This document shows, in pieces, positions 44,498 through 53,179 of a stretch of DNA of 64,000 nt (the first letter of the stretch is position 1; each line of letters opens with the position of its first letter). The stretch lies in NCBI RefSeq assembly GCF_008065155.1, contig NZ_CP042819.1, positions 2,170,001 to 2,234,000 on the forward strand, written 5' to 3'. Under the pieces are notes generated by a model that saw only the letters and a list, made by a program, of their open reading frames with translations, did no database searches and was not told the origin of the DNA. The translations under genes were made by a program, and so were the position numbers. This DNA comes from Octadecabacter sp. SW4 (GTDB taxonomy: Bacteria > Pseudomonadota > Alphaproteobacteria > Rhodobacterales > Rhodobacteraceae).

Positions 44498-45676
44498 TCA
44501 CACCTTGTCAAGTGCAGCCATCAGATCGGCAATCAAATCATCAGGGTGTTCCAACCCCACCGACAAGCGCACAAGCCCCCCCGAAATGCCCAAGGTATCC
44601 TTTTGGTCCTGTGGCAGGCGCTGGTGGGTCGTCGTTGCCGGGTGTGTCACGATGGATTTGGCATCGGCAAAGTTATTGGAGATCGTGAACACCTCCAAGG
44701 CGTTCAGAAACCTGAAACAGGCGTCACGCCCACCTGCGATTTCAAATGCCAGCACCGTGCCGCCACTATCGGCTTGCGACAGGGCCAGCGCCTGTTGCGG
44801 ATGGGCCGCGTGGGTCGGGTAGCGCAGCATCGTCAGTTTTGGATGCCCCGCCAGGGCATCGGCCACCATTTCGGCCGCCCCTGCCTGCGCGCGCACCCGC
44901 AAATCCAGCGTTTCCAAGGCCTTGAGATGGGTCCAGGCGGCAAAAGGGTTCATCGCTCCGCCAGTATGTTTGACGTAGGTTTCAACCGGCCCACGGATCA
45001 ATTCGCGCGATCCGCAAATCGCACCACCCAGCATCCGGCCCTGCCCATCGATATGTTTCGTGGTGGACACAAGCGCAAGGTCCGCCCCGCAGGCGCGGGC
45101 ATAGGAATAGACCGGGGTGGCCATCGCATCATCGGCCAGAACCAGCGCGCCAACCCTATGCGCCGCCTTTACCACATGGCGCATATCGACGACTTCCAGC
45201 GTCGGATTGGAAATGCTTTCAAAAAACACCAGCCGCGTGTCAGGCCGAATGGCCGCGTCCCATGCGGCGTTATCGGTGCCATCCACAAGCGTGATTTCAA
45301 CACCGAAGCGCGCCAGAATATCCTCGAGCACATAGAGGCATGACCCGAAGAGCGCGCGCGAGGACACCACGTGATCGCCCGCTTTCAGCAGGGCCATCAG
45401 CGCGCCGCTGACCGCCGACATGCCGGAATTGCAGGCAAAGCAATCCTCGTAGCCCAGCAGCGCTGCCAACCGATCCTCGAACATGCGCACGGTCGGGTTG
45501 CCGTAGCGGGCATAGATAAATTCATCCTCGCCCGCCTGCAAAAACCGCGCCTCGGCGTCCTCGGCGCTGTCATAAACGAACCCCTGCGTCAGGAATATCG
45601 CCTCGCTCAGCTCGCCATATTGGCTGCGGCGCGATCCTGTGTGCACCGCTTTGGTGCGCTTGTCCCAGTCTGCCAT
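44498..45676 (-). CDS. metZ: O-succinylhomoserine sulfhydrylase
   Basis: The protein has 392 residues from the ATG at 45676 behind AAGGGGA. It is a gamma-family PLP enzyme that joins O-succinylhomoserine and sulfide to homocysteine in methionine synthesis. Signatures: TQGFVYDSAEDAEARF, YARYGNPTVRMFE, CNSGMSAVSGALMALLKAGD, the PLP Lys in STTKHIDGQGRMLGG and GGLVRLSVGLEHPDDL. Expression is controlled by the SAM-II riboswitch and terminator directly upstream (45696-45798). Confidence 0.95.
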   Translation of the reverse strand: MADWDKRTKAVHTGSRRSQYGELSEAIFLTQGFVYDSAEDAEARFLQAGEDEFIYARYGNPTVRMFEDRLAALLGYEDCFACNSGMSAVSGALMALLKAGDHVVSSRALFGSCLYVLEDILARFGVEITLVDGTDNAAWDAAIRPDTRLVFFESISNPTLEVVDMRHVVKAAHRVGALVLADDAMATPVYSYARACGADLALVSTTKHIDGQGRMLGGAICGSRELIRGPVETYVKHTGGAMNPFAAWTHLKALETLDLRVRAQAGAAEMVADALAGHPKLTMLRYPTHAAHPQQALALSQADSGGTVLAFEIAGGRDACFRFLNALEVFTISNNFADAKSIVTHPATTTHQRLPQDQKDTLGISGGLVRLSVGLEHPDDLIADLMAALDKV

Positions 45677-45695
45677 GTGCTTGTCCCCTTGGCAC

Positions 45696-45725
45696 AAAAA
45701 ACCCGATACCGGTGCAGGTATCGGG
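45696..45725 (-). terminator. Riboswitch-linked terminator before metZ
   Basis: CCCGATACC pairs with GGTATCGGG (9 bp, 6-nt loop), followed by six T on the transcribed strand. It lies between the SAM-II aptamer and the metZ start, so it is the likely expression platform. Confidence 0.85.
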
Positions 45726-45732
45726 CTGTTTA

Positions 45733-45798
45733 TCCCTCACCCTTTTAGCGGCATGTTTAACGTGGCCCGCAATCCGGTAACAAATCGCCACATCGCGT
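45733..45798 (-). promoter_or_regulatory. SAM-II riboswitch
   Basis: The minus strand shows the SAM-II landmarks in order: GTGGCGATTTG, GGATTGCGG, GCCACGTTAAACATG and GCTAAAAGGG. Stem P1 forms from GTGGC (45791-45787) with GCCAC (45766-45762); the 3' part supplies the pseudoknot strand. SAM-II aptamers precede methionine genes in alphaproteobacteria. High SAM should reduce metZ expression, here probably through the terminator just downstream. Confidence 0.88.
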
Positions 45799-45833
45799 CA
45801 TTACGCCCAGCTTGGCGCGGGGTCAAGAACGGG

Positions 45834-46445
45834 TCAGTCGGTTTTGCTGTCTTCGGACTCGATCAAGAAGTGCTGAAGCGCGTAAATCTGCGACCACATG
45901 AACACGATTAACGCCGCCGGAAAGGCAAAGGTTTCCAGCGTGACCCATGTCGCCTCACTCATCGTGCGCCAGATCACCTCGTTGGCGATGGCCAAAGCCA
46001 GAAACATCCAGACAATCCGGCGGGTGAAAATCATCCAGCCTTCCATCTGCATGGGCAGGAATTCCCCCATGACGTATTCCAGAAACGAGCGCCCGCGCAG
46101 CAGGCCGAACCCCAGCACAGCAGCGAAAAACCCGTAAACGATCGTGGTCTTCATCTTGAAGAACGTCTCGTCGTTGAACCAGGCCGTCAACCCGCCGAAA
46201 AAGATCACCATAAAGGCGGTGAACACCTGCATCCGGCTGATTTTCCTGGTCAATATCCACAAGACCGCCATCGCCCCCAGCAACAGCGGGATCAGCAAAA
46301 GAGCCGCGACGATAAAGCCGGAATACTCCGTGCCAGCAAAGCTGAAAGTCTCGTCCTTGATCCAAAGATAGACGACGAAGAATGCAATCGTCGGCCCAAG
46401 TTCAAGGGTCTGTTTCAGCACGGGATTGATTTTGCGTTCTGTCAT
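45834..46445 (-). CDS. Inner membrane septation protein, IspZ/YciB family
   Basis: The protein has 203 residues and five helices. N-terminal NPVLKQTLELGPTIAFFVVYL and the central MQVFTAFMVIFFGGLTAWFNDETFFKMKTT (residues about 70-100) with KPTIVY-like KTTIVYGFFA are family hallmarks; EANEVIWR-type ANEVIWR is near the C-terminus. The family affects cell envelope and division; the biochemical role is unknown. Last gene of the ftsY operon, 9 nt after the transporter. Confidence 0.93.
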   Translation of the reverse strand: MTERKINPVLKQTLELGPTIAFFVVYLWIKDETFSFAGTEYSGFIVAALLLIPLLLGAMAVLWILTRKISRMQVFTAFMVIFFGGLTAWFNDETFFKMKTTIVYGFFAAVLGFGLLRGRSFLEYVMGEFLPMQMEGWMIFTRRIVWMFLALAIANEVIWRTMSEATWVTLETFAFPAALIVFMWSQIYALQHFLIESEDSKTD

Positions 46446-46454
46446 GGCGTCCTT

Positions 46455-47357
46455 TTAGCCGCCCATTTCCACAATGACAGCCCCCAAAGCGATCATTGCC
46501 ATCAAAACCAGCCGCCGCGGGCCGACTTTTTCGCCCAGGATGAACCAGCCGATCAGCGCCGCAAAAACCGTCGATGTCTCGCGCAGCACCGCTGCCTCGC
46601 CGACCTTGTCCAGCCGCGTGGCGACCATCACGCCGCCAAAACTGATCCAGGCAATGACCGCCCCCGCCGCCCCGCGTGCGATCAGTGACCCGATGCCACC
46701 AGGCGCGCCAAAGCGGCGAATGCGCACCCATGCAATCACCGGAAAATCCAGCGCCGTGATGAAAAAGAACCACGCCAGAAAGGTAAACGGGTTGGCCGAC
46801 TGCCGGATGCCCCAGGCATCATAAACCGTATAAAACGCAACCAGCATCCCCCCCAGCACCGCCCAGATCAGGCCGATCCGCAAGCCGCGCGGGTCCAGCG
46901 TTTCCTCGCCCAGATTACGCAATGCCAGCAACAGCATTCCGCCCGACAAACAGGCTACGCCCAGCCATTGCAGCGGCGTGAAATGTTCCCCGAACAAGAT
47001 CGAAGCGGCCAGCACCGTGACCAATGGCCCCGTGCCGCGAATGACCGGATAAACCACCGTATAGGCGGCTCTTTCGTAGGCCAGCGCCACAGTCATCTTG
47101 TAGCCAAAGTGAATAAACAGCGCGCCGCCCAGAATCGCGAATGTCTGCGCGTTGGGCCAAGGCACCAGAAAAAACGCGACGGGGGCGGACATAACAACCA
47201 GCCAGCCGTCAATTGACCCGCGCATCAACCAGGGATCGTGCCGCCCCTTTTGCAGCGCGCCAAACACCGCATGGGCAAGGGCCGACATCAACGCCAGCCC
47301 CGTGGCCAGTTGCGCGCCCTGCGGCGTGCCCGCGATGCTGACCAGCCAGTCACCCAT
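46455..47357 (-). CDS. EamA/DMT family transporter
   Basis: The protein has 300 residues and about ten helices in two EamA-type repeats (AALRNLG linker in the middle). Motifs such as YPVIRGTGPLVTVLAASILFGEHFTPLQWLG are usual in the family, split here across about residues 98-130. Substrate is unknown. It lies in the run ftsY, unknown exported protein, transporter, IspZ with gaps of 6-9 nt. Confidence 0.88.
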   Translation of the reverse strand: MGDWLVSIAGTPQGAQLATGLALMSALAHAVFGALQKGRHDPWLMRGSIDGWLVVMSAPVAFFLVPWPNAQTFAILGGALFIHFGYKMTVALAYERAAYTVVYPVIRGTGPLVTVLAASILFGEHFTPLQWLGVACLSGGMLLLALRNLGEETLDPRGLRIGLIWAVLGGMLVAFYTVYDAWGIRQSANPFTFLAWFFFITALDFPVIAWVRIRRFGAPGGIGSLIARGAAGAVIAWISFGGVMVATRLDKVGEAAVLRETSTVFAALIGWFILGEKVGPRRLVLMAMIALGAVIVEMGG

Positions 47358-47363
47358 GTCGCG

Positions 47364-48266
47364 TCAGTCCGTCTGCCCCGTGGTCGGCGACCAGTCCGCA
47401 CCCAGGGTCATACCATCCAGCAGGACATCCAAGCCCCCGTTTTCGACCATATCGACCCAGCCCATTGCCGCGAACGTCCCGACCTTGACCAAGCCAAATC
47501 CGGTTTCAGAATCCAGCGCCAGATCAAGCGACCCTTGCGGGCGTGGCAATTCACCGGCAAAGCCCGTCAATTCGGCGCGACTGGCATCATCCACGAACCC
47601 GTCGGGCAGTCGCGAAATCAGGTCAAAAGCGGCGCGGCGCTGTGCCTCGGGGCTGCCGCGCATCGTCAGCTTACCATTGAAACCAAAGGGATTTTCGTAT
47701 TCCCCTGATAAGGACATTTCAAACAAGCCTGCCTTGTAGGTAACGGAGCCGATACTGACCTGCATCATGGATTTCGACGACAGGAACAGGCGTTCAAACA
47801 CCATCGACCCGGCAATCACATCGCCCGCATCGGACGCCAACTCGGCCCGCTCCACGATCACCTGTCCGGCCGCCGGAATCTGGCGCAGGGTCGCCGACAG
47901 CGTCAGCGGTGGGCGGTTTGTGCTGATATCGCCCGCTTCCATTTCGTCGGGGTCAAGGCCGCTTATGCGAAATTCCAGCGCAAGCGGCGGGATGCCATCA
48001 TCGACAAAGCGCGATATCTCCTCGGCGCGCCATGTCATTTCGTCAAAACGCGATGTCGCGAATGCCGGATCGCTGCCCCGCACTGCGCACCAGCCCTGCG
48101 GCGTGACGCGCACAAACGCACCAAGGCGGGGATCATCGCGATCGCCCTCGTTCATCAAAAGGTTAAACACCTCCCACGACTGCGTGCAGTCCGACATGCT
48201 CATCCGGCCAAAGGCGCTGACCTGCGTGGCCGCCAGAAACACCACCATCGTCAGAATGGTTTTCAT
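47364..48266 (-). CDS. Exported protein of unknown function in the ftsY operon
   Basis: The protein has 300 residues with a short signal peptide (cleavage near VSA-FG). It is strand-rich with Cys residues at DCTQSW and GWCAVRG, and repeated long amphipathic strands (PLTLSATLRQIP, KAGLFEMSLSGEYENPFGF, GSLDLALDSETGFGLVKVG). The pattern resembles periplasmic AsmA/DUF2125-like lipid-binding folds, but this is weak. It overlaps ftsY by 4 nt. Confidence 0.7.
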   Translation of the reverse strand: MKTILTMVVFLAATQVSAFGRMSMSDCTQSWEVFNLLMNEGDRDDPRLGAFVRVTPQGWCAVRGSDPAFATSRFDEMTWRAEEISRFVDDGIPPLALEFRISGLDPDEMEAGDISTNRPPLTLSATLRQIPAAGQVIVERAELASDAGDVIAGSMVFERLFLSSKSMMQVSIGSVTYKAGLFEMSLSGEYENPFGFNGKLTMRGSPEAQRRAAFDLISRLPDGFVDDASRAELTGFAGELPRPQGSLDLALDSETGFGLVKVGTFAAMGWVDMVENGGLDVLLDGMTLGADWSPTTGQTD

Positions 48267-49750
48267 GGCTCCAGCCCGGTCAAAGCTGCGGCGAATTCCT
48301 GCGGATCAAAGGGCGACAAATCATCAATCTGTTCGCCCACGCCAATGGCATGGATCGGCAGGCCGAATTTATCGGCCAGCGCCACCAGCACCCCGCCCTT
48401 GGCCGTGCCGTCAAGTTTGGTCATGACAAGGCCGCTGACATCCGCCAGCTCCTGAAACACCTTGACCTGATTCAGTGCGTTCTGCCCCGTTGTCGCATCC
48501 AGCACCAGCAGGGTATTGTGCGGTGCATCGGGATCTTTCTTGCGGATCACACGCACGATTTTCGACAGCTCTTCCATCAGATCGGCGCGGTTTTGCAAAC
48601 GCCCTGCCGTGTCGATCATCAGCAGGTCCGCGCCATCGGCGGCGGCCTTTTCCATCGCGTCAAAGGCCAGCGACGCGGGGTCCGATCCTTCGGGTGCGGT
48701 CAGCACGGGGACACCGGCGCGATCACCCCAAACCTGCAACTGTTCCACGGCGGCAGCGCGAAAGGTGTCACCAGCGGCGATAACCACGGATTTTCCGGCG
48801 GCGCGGAACTGGCTGGCCAGTTTGCCAATCGTCGTCGTCTTGCCTGATCCGTTTACGCCGACCACCAGAACCACCTGCGGTTTCTTGGGATAAAGCGGCA
48901 TGGGCCGTGCCACAGGCTCCATGATACGGGTGATTTCGGCTGCCAGCAACTCTTTGATTTCGTGACTTGAAAGGCGTTTCCCAAAACGCCCCTCGGCCAT
49001 GTTTGCGGTCACGCGCAGGGCGGTATCAACGCCCATGTCGGCGCTGATCAACAACTCCTCGAGGCGTTCAAGCATGTCGTCGTCCAGCTCGCGCCGGACC
49101 ACGGTTTTCTTTTCGGTGCGTCCCAGAAGGCGCCCGATCAGACCCGGCTTTTGGGCCTCCTGCGCGGCTTTTTCAGCCTGCGCCGCCTCTTGGGCTTCCT
49201 GCGCAGCTTGGGCGGCTTCCAGCGCTGCCTTGGTGCGGGCCGCGTCCTGGCGCGCGGCTTCTGCCCGCGCCTCCTCTTGGCGTTTTGCCTCGGCAAGGTC
49301 TTCCTGGCGTTTTGCGTCTTGGCGCGCAGTTTCCTCACGCGCGTCTTGTTCGCGCTTGGCCTCGGCCTGCCGTGCGGCTTCGGCGTGTTGGGCCACTTCT
49401 GCCTGTCGCGCAGCTTCCGCTGCCTCGCTTTCAAGTTTCGCTCGCTCTGCCGCTTCGACCTTTTGGGCCGCGGCCTGCGCTGCCTTTTGCGCCGCCGCTT
49501 CGGCCACTTTTTCGGCTTCGACCCGCGCTATTTCCGCCGCCTGTTTCGCCGCTTCCTCAGCCGCGAGACGCGCAGCTTTTTCGGCCTGTTCGGCAGCGGC
49601 TTTTTCGGCTGCGATACGGGCCTGTTCCTCAATCACTTCGGTTTCGATTTCCTCGGCGGTGCCACCGTCATCGACGATCGCGTCCAGCCCTTCCTCGATT
49701 TTCGAGGACGATTTGAACAGTTTGTCTTTCAGTTTCTTGAAAAAGGACAT
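48263..49750 (-). CDS. ftsY: Signal recognition particle receptor FtsY
   Basis: The protein has 495 residues and docks SRP-ribosome complexes at the membrane. Residues about 1-200 are an Ala/Glu/Lys/Gln-rich charged coiled segment; residues 200-495 are the NG GTPase. G1 is GVNGSGKTTTIGKLA, then AGDTFRAAAVEQL, G3 DTAGR, G4 TKLDGTAKGG. The long A-domain explains the large antisense open frames here. It is the first gene of a four-gene minus-strand operon. Confidence 0.97.
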   Translation of the reverse strand: MSFFKKLKDKLFKSSSKIEEGLDAIVDDGGTAEEIETEVIEEQARIAAEKAAAEQAEKAARLAAEEAAKQAAEIARVEAEKVAEAAAQKAAQAAAQKVEAAERAKLESEAAEAARQAEVAQHAEAARQAEAKREQDAREETARQDAKRQEDLAEAKRQEEARAEAARQDAARTKAALEAAQAAQEAQEAAQAEKAAQEAQKPGLIGRLLGRTEKKTVVRRELDDDMLERLEELLISADMGVDTALRVTANMAEGRFGKRLSSHEIKELLAAEITRIMEPVARPMPLYPKKPQVVLVVGVNGSGKTTTIGKLASQFRAAGKSVVIAAGDTFRAAAVEQLQVWGDRAGVPVLTAPEGSDPASLAFDAMEKAAADGADLLMIDTAGRLQNRADLMEELSKIVRVIRKKDPDAPHNTLLVLDATTGQNALNQVKVFQELADVSGLVMTKLDGTAKGGVLVALADKFGLPIHAIGVGEQIDDLSPFDPQEFAAALTGLEP

Positions 49751-49810
49751 GGGAACCTTTGGAATAACCTTGCCTATTCCACCTAATCCCCTCGCGCCCG
49801 ATATGGAAGC

Positions 49811-50455
49811 CTAGGCCAGCGCGAATGCCCAGTAAAACAGCGCCTGCGCCCCCCAATATGTGGCCCAAACAACGTAAGGCGTGCGAAAATGCGCCCTGTG
49901 ACCTTTCGGGATCAGGAACAGTTCCGCCGCCAGAACCGCATCCGAGATGACGAAAAACAAAGCCGCGAGCATCGCCAATCCCGCGACGGGCAAGCCCAAA
50001 GCGGCCAAGCCCATCGCGACAATGATGCACAAATATATCATGACCGCCCCGCGCAACGCACCGGTGCGCGGCCACAGCAAACGCGCCATAACAACGGCAA
50101 ATGCGACCAGAGCCAGGGCCGTGGTGGCGCGCCAACCCTGCGTGACCTGCGCCAGATCAAACCCGTCAACCTGTTGGAACAAAACAATATATGCAATATG
50201 CGCAAGGGCAAACGCGGCGACGCCACCCAAAAACCAACGTTCCCCATGACGCGACAGGCAAAAATCGCCAACCGCCCCCAGCATCAGTGCCGCGACCAGC
50301 CAGAAAGGCCCGCCTGCGGTCAGGGCAGCCGCGGCCAGCAAAGCCACCGAAGCGGTCTTGATCAGTGATTTCACCCAGCTTGGACCGCGCGCACTAAACC
50401 CCAGCCAGAACAGCAGCGACAGGGCCGCCGCCGCGCCAAATAGCATCTCCGTCAT
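49811..50455 (-). CDS. YhhN family lysoplasmalogenase-like membrane protein
   Basis: The protein has 214 residues from the ATG at 50455 behind GGGGGC. It has seven to eight helices; the family blocks SLIKTASVALLA, LMLGAVGDFCLS, ALAHIAYIVLF and FFVISDAVLAAELF are present. YhhN/TMEM86 proteins hydrolyse the vinyl-ether bond of lysoplasmalogens in animals; the bacterial substrate is not clear. It diverges from the AlkB-like gene across 83 nt. Confidence 0.88.
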   Translation of the reverse strand: MTEMLFGAAAALSLLFWLGFSARGPSWVKSLIKTASVALLAAAALTAGGPFWLVAALMLGAVGDFCLSRHGERWFLGGVAAFALAHIAYIVLFQQVDGFDLAQVTQGWRATTALALVAFAVVMARLLWPRTGALRGAVMIYLCIIVAMGLAALGLPVAGLAMLAALFFVISDAVLAAELFLIPKGHRAHFRTPYVVWATYWGAQALFYWAFALA

Positions 50456-50538
50456 TTCTGCCCCCAAGGTTGCGCAGACCCGCCCTAGGCCCGCCATTTT
50501 CCTGTGCTATATCATGGGCAACCAACCCGAGGGCTGCA

Positions 50539-51570
50539 ATGTCACGCCAGATGATCCTTTTCACCGCCGTCACCCTGACGGCCCCCGTATTGATCGCCGC
50601 CGCTGCGCTATGGGGCGGCTGGTGGGCGGTTGCCGCGCTCGCTTTTCTGACGGCGATTACCGCGTCGCTGGACGAATTCGTCAGCTTTGCCAGCGCACCG
50701 GGCGGCGAGGATCGCGAATTTCCCGAGGCCGACAGGCTCTCCACGGCCCTTGCGCTGGCGCATTTTGCACTATTGGCCCTGATGATCACCACCCTGACCC
50801 GGGACTGGCTTAATCCGCTTGAAAAGCTGGCAGCTTTCGCTGCCGCCGGGCTGTTTTTCGGACAAGTGAGCAATTCCAACGCCCACGAGCTGATCCACCG
50901 GTCATCACGGTTTCTGCATGGTCTGGGCAAATGGGTCTATATTTCGGTGCTGTTCGGGCATCACACTTCGGCACATCCGCTGGTGCATCACATCCATGTC
51001 GCAACCCGCGCCGACCCCAGTTCCGCACGGCAGGGCGAGAGCCTTTATCGGTTCATGTGGCGGGCGTGGCGCGGGTCGTTCCGGCAGGGGGCGGCGGTGG
51101 AAAGCGCGCGGCTCAAACGCGCAGGCAAGCCCCGCTGGCACCACCCCTATATGATGTATATCGGCGGCGGCGCGATCATGCTTGCCCTTGCTGCGCTGAT
51201 CGGTGGACCCTGGGGCATCGCGGCCCTGCTGGCGCTGGCAGGCTTCGCGCAAACACAGCTTTTGATGTCGGATTATGTGCAGCACTACGGGCTGACGCGG
51301 GCCATTGGCGGGAACGGGAAACCTGTTCCCGTCGCCGCGCGTCATTCATGGAATACGCCGCATTGGTTTTCGTCGGCGCTGATGCTGAATGCCCCGCGCC
51401 ACTCCGACCACCACGCCCATCCCGCGCGGCCCTACCCCGCACTTGAATTGCCCGCCGATGCGCCGATGCTGCCCCGTTCACTACCTGTCATGGCCTGCGT
51501 GGCCCTTTATCCGCGCCTGTGGCGGCGCGTGATGGACCCGCGCGCCGATGAATGGGCCACCAAGCCCTAG
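50539..51570 (+). CDS. AlkB-like membrane di-iron monooxygenase
   Basis: The protein has 343 residues from the ATG at 50539 behind GAGGG. Six helices and the eight-His metal boxes NAHELIHR, HHTSAHPLVHHIHVAT and APRHSDHHAHP, plus the family block MSDYVQHYGL, mark an alkane-1-monooxygenase/xylene-monooxygenase-type enzyme. It would hydroxylate a terminal methyl of a hydrophobic substrate with O2 and a rubredoxin or ferredoxin, in the inner membrane. No rubredoxin gene is near. An extended -10 (TGC-TATATC, 50505-50513) lies 25 nt upstream. Confidence 0.88.
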   Translation: MSRQMILFTAVTLTAPVLIAAAALWGGWWAVAALAFLTAITASLDEFVSFASAPGGEDREFPEADRLSTALALAHFALLALMITTLTRDWLNPLEKLAAFAAAGLFFGQVSNSNAHELIHRSSRFLHGLGKWVYISVLFGHHTSAHPLVHHIHVATRADPSSARQGESLYRFMWRAWRGSFRQGAAVESARLKRAGKPRWHHPYMMYIGGGAIMLALAALIGGPWGIAALLALAGFAQTQLLMSDYVQHYGLTRAIGGNGKPVPVAARHSWNTPHWFSSALMLNAPRHSDHHAHPARPYPALELPADAPMLPRSLPVMACVALYPRLWRRVMDPRADEWATKP

Positions 51571-53111
51571 AACAAACTGCCCTGATCAGGCGGCGGTGTC
51601 TTTGCCTTGGCCGGTTTCGGGGTCTTGCCGGTCAAATCATAGCGCCCGTCGGCAAATTCAATCTCGAGAGCCTGGGCCGTCTTGGCCGCGGCCACACCCG
51701 TCACGACATCGCCGTCGCCGCGCACCACCGCATAGCCGCGCTTCAATGTCTCGCGATACCCAAGCGTTTCGCGCAAACGGTCCAGGCCATCAAGGCGCGC
51801 ACGGCGGCGATGTTCCTGCGCAACGCCTGCGCGCGCCATCCGCCCCGTCCAGACCAGCAAGGCATCCGCCTGCTGCGTCATCATCTGCATCAGCGCATCG
51901 GGGCGCAATCGCGGGGCAAGACGCGCAAGATCACGGCCACCATCGCGCACCACGCGTGCCAATGCCGGGGCCAGCCGCGCGCCCTGCGCCGCCGCCTTTT
52001 CGCGCGCGCGTTCTACCCGTGTTGCCAGAAGTGACGGGCGCAAGGCTCCCGACACCTGTGACAGCCGCAGCCCGCGTTTCTGCACTACACCGCGCAGCGC
52101 GCCATCCAATCTTTCATCCCAGTAATCAAGCCGTTGGCGGGCCTGTTCCACCAACATATCCGGCTTGGGCAGCGCGCGGGCCAAATCACGCACCCGTTGG
52201 TCGCGCGCCGCAATCCCACCTGTCAGGGCACGCGTCAGGCGCGCATCCTGATCACCAACCCAGGCCAGCAGTTCCAAGCGCACCGGCACGGCCAGTTCCG
52301 CCGCCGCCGTGGGCGTGGGCGCGCGCCTGTCGCTGACATAGTCGATCAGGGTCGTATCCGTTTCATGCCCGACCGCCGAAATCAGTGGAATCTCAGAAGC
52401 GGCGGCAGCGCGGGCAACGATTTCCTCGTTAAAGCCCCAAAGATCCTCGATCGAACCGCCACCGCGCGCCACGATCAGCAGATCGGGGCGCGGCAGGCTG
52501 CCCCCTGGCGTCATCGCATTGAACCCCGCAATTGCGCGGGCCACATCGGGGGCGCATTGCTGGCCCTGAACCGCCACCGGCCAGACCAGCACCTTGCGCG
52601 GGAACCGATCCCGCAAACGGTGCAAAATATCGCGAATAACGGCACCACTGGGCGATGTAATCACGCCGATCACCTCGGGCAGATAGGGCAGCGCACGCTT
52701 GCGCTCGGCCGCAAACAGCCCCTCGGCCTCAAGCGCCTTTTTGCGCTTGTCCAGCATCGCCATCAGCGCACCCACGCCGGCCGGCGCGATATCTTCAATC
52801 ACCATCTGGTATTTCGACTGACCGGGGAATGTGGTCAGCTTGCCAGTGGCGACGACTTCCATCCCCTCCTCGGGCTGGGTCACCAGACCTTGGGCGCGGC
52901 CCTTCCAAATGACGCCCGATAGCACGGCGCGATCATCCTTGAGGTCCAGATAAACATGCCCCGAGCGGGGCCGCGACACGCGCCCGACCTCGCCCTTGAC
53001 GCGGACAAAACCGAATTCGCCCTCGATCGTGCGCTTCACCGCGCCCGATATCTCGGAAACGGTAAATTCCGGCGCGTTGCCCGCCTGTTCGGGATCGTCG
53101 ATCAGGTCCAT
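51567..53111 (-). CDS. xseA: Exodeoxyribonuclease VII large subunit
   Basis: The protein has 514 residues: an N-terminal OB domain (FTVSEISGAVKRTIEGEFGFVRVKGEVG), the catalytic region with GVITSPSGAVIRDILHRLRDRFP, ARGGGSIEDLWGFNEE and SAVGHETDTTLIDYVSD, and a helical coiled C-terminus. It degrades single-stranded DNA with the small XseB, not seen here. It ends 4 nt inside the convergent AlkB-like gene and diverges from purD across 68 nt. Confidence 0.97.
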   Translation of the reverse strand: MDLIDDPEQAGNAPEFTVSEISGAVKRTIEGEFGFVRVKGEVGRVSRPRSGHVYLDLKDDRAVLSGVIWKGRAQGLVTQPEEGMEVVATGKLTTFPGQSKYQMVIEDIAPAGVGALMAMLDKRKKALEAEGLFAAERKRALPYLPEVIGVITSPSGAVIRDILHRLRDRFPRKVLVWPVAVQGQQCAPDVARAIAGFNAMTPGGSLPRPDLLIVARGGGSIEDLWGFNEEIVARAAAASEIPLISAVGHETDTTLIDYVSDRRAPTPTAAAELAVPVRLELLAWVGDQDARLTRALTGGIAARDQRVRDLARALPKPDMLVEQARQRLDYWDERLDGALRGVVQKRGLRLSQVSGALRPSLLATRVERAREKAAAQGARLAPALARVVRDGGRDLARLAPRLRPDALMQMMTQQADALLVWTGRMARAGVAQEHRRRARLDGLDRLRETLGYRETLKRGYAVVRGDGDVVTGVAAAKTAQALEIEFADGRYDLTGKTPKPAKAKTPPPDQGSLF

Positions 53112-53119
53112 CTGTCACC

Positions 53120-53148
53120 TTGTGCTAGCTTGCCTGCGACCTTAGAAC
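53120..53148 (+). promoter_or_regulatory. Candidate purD promoter
   Basis: TTGTGC (53120-53125), a 17-nt spacer and TAGAAC (53143-53148), 31 nt upstream of the ATG. On the other strand TAGCAC (53127-53122) may be the -10 of xseA, so the two promoters overlap. Confidence 0.45.
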
Positions 53149-53179
53149 GCCGATCAACCAAGGGAAAGCGGGGGCATCC

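Noticed and set aside
49151-49786. Large plus-strand frames opposite ftsY
   Set aside because: They arise from the Ala/Glu/Lys codon run of the FtsY coiled segment and have extreme composition (Arg/Phe/Leu or Ser/Ala only).
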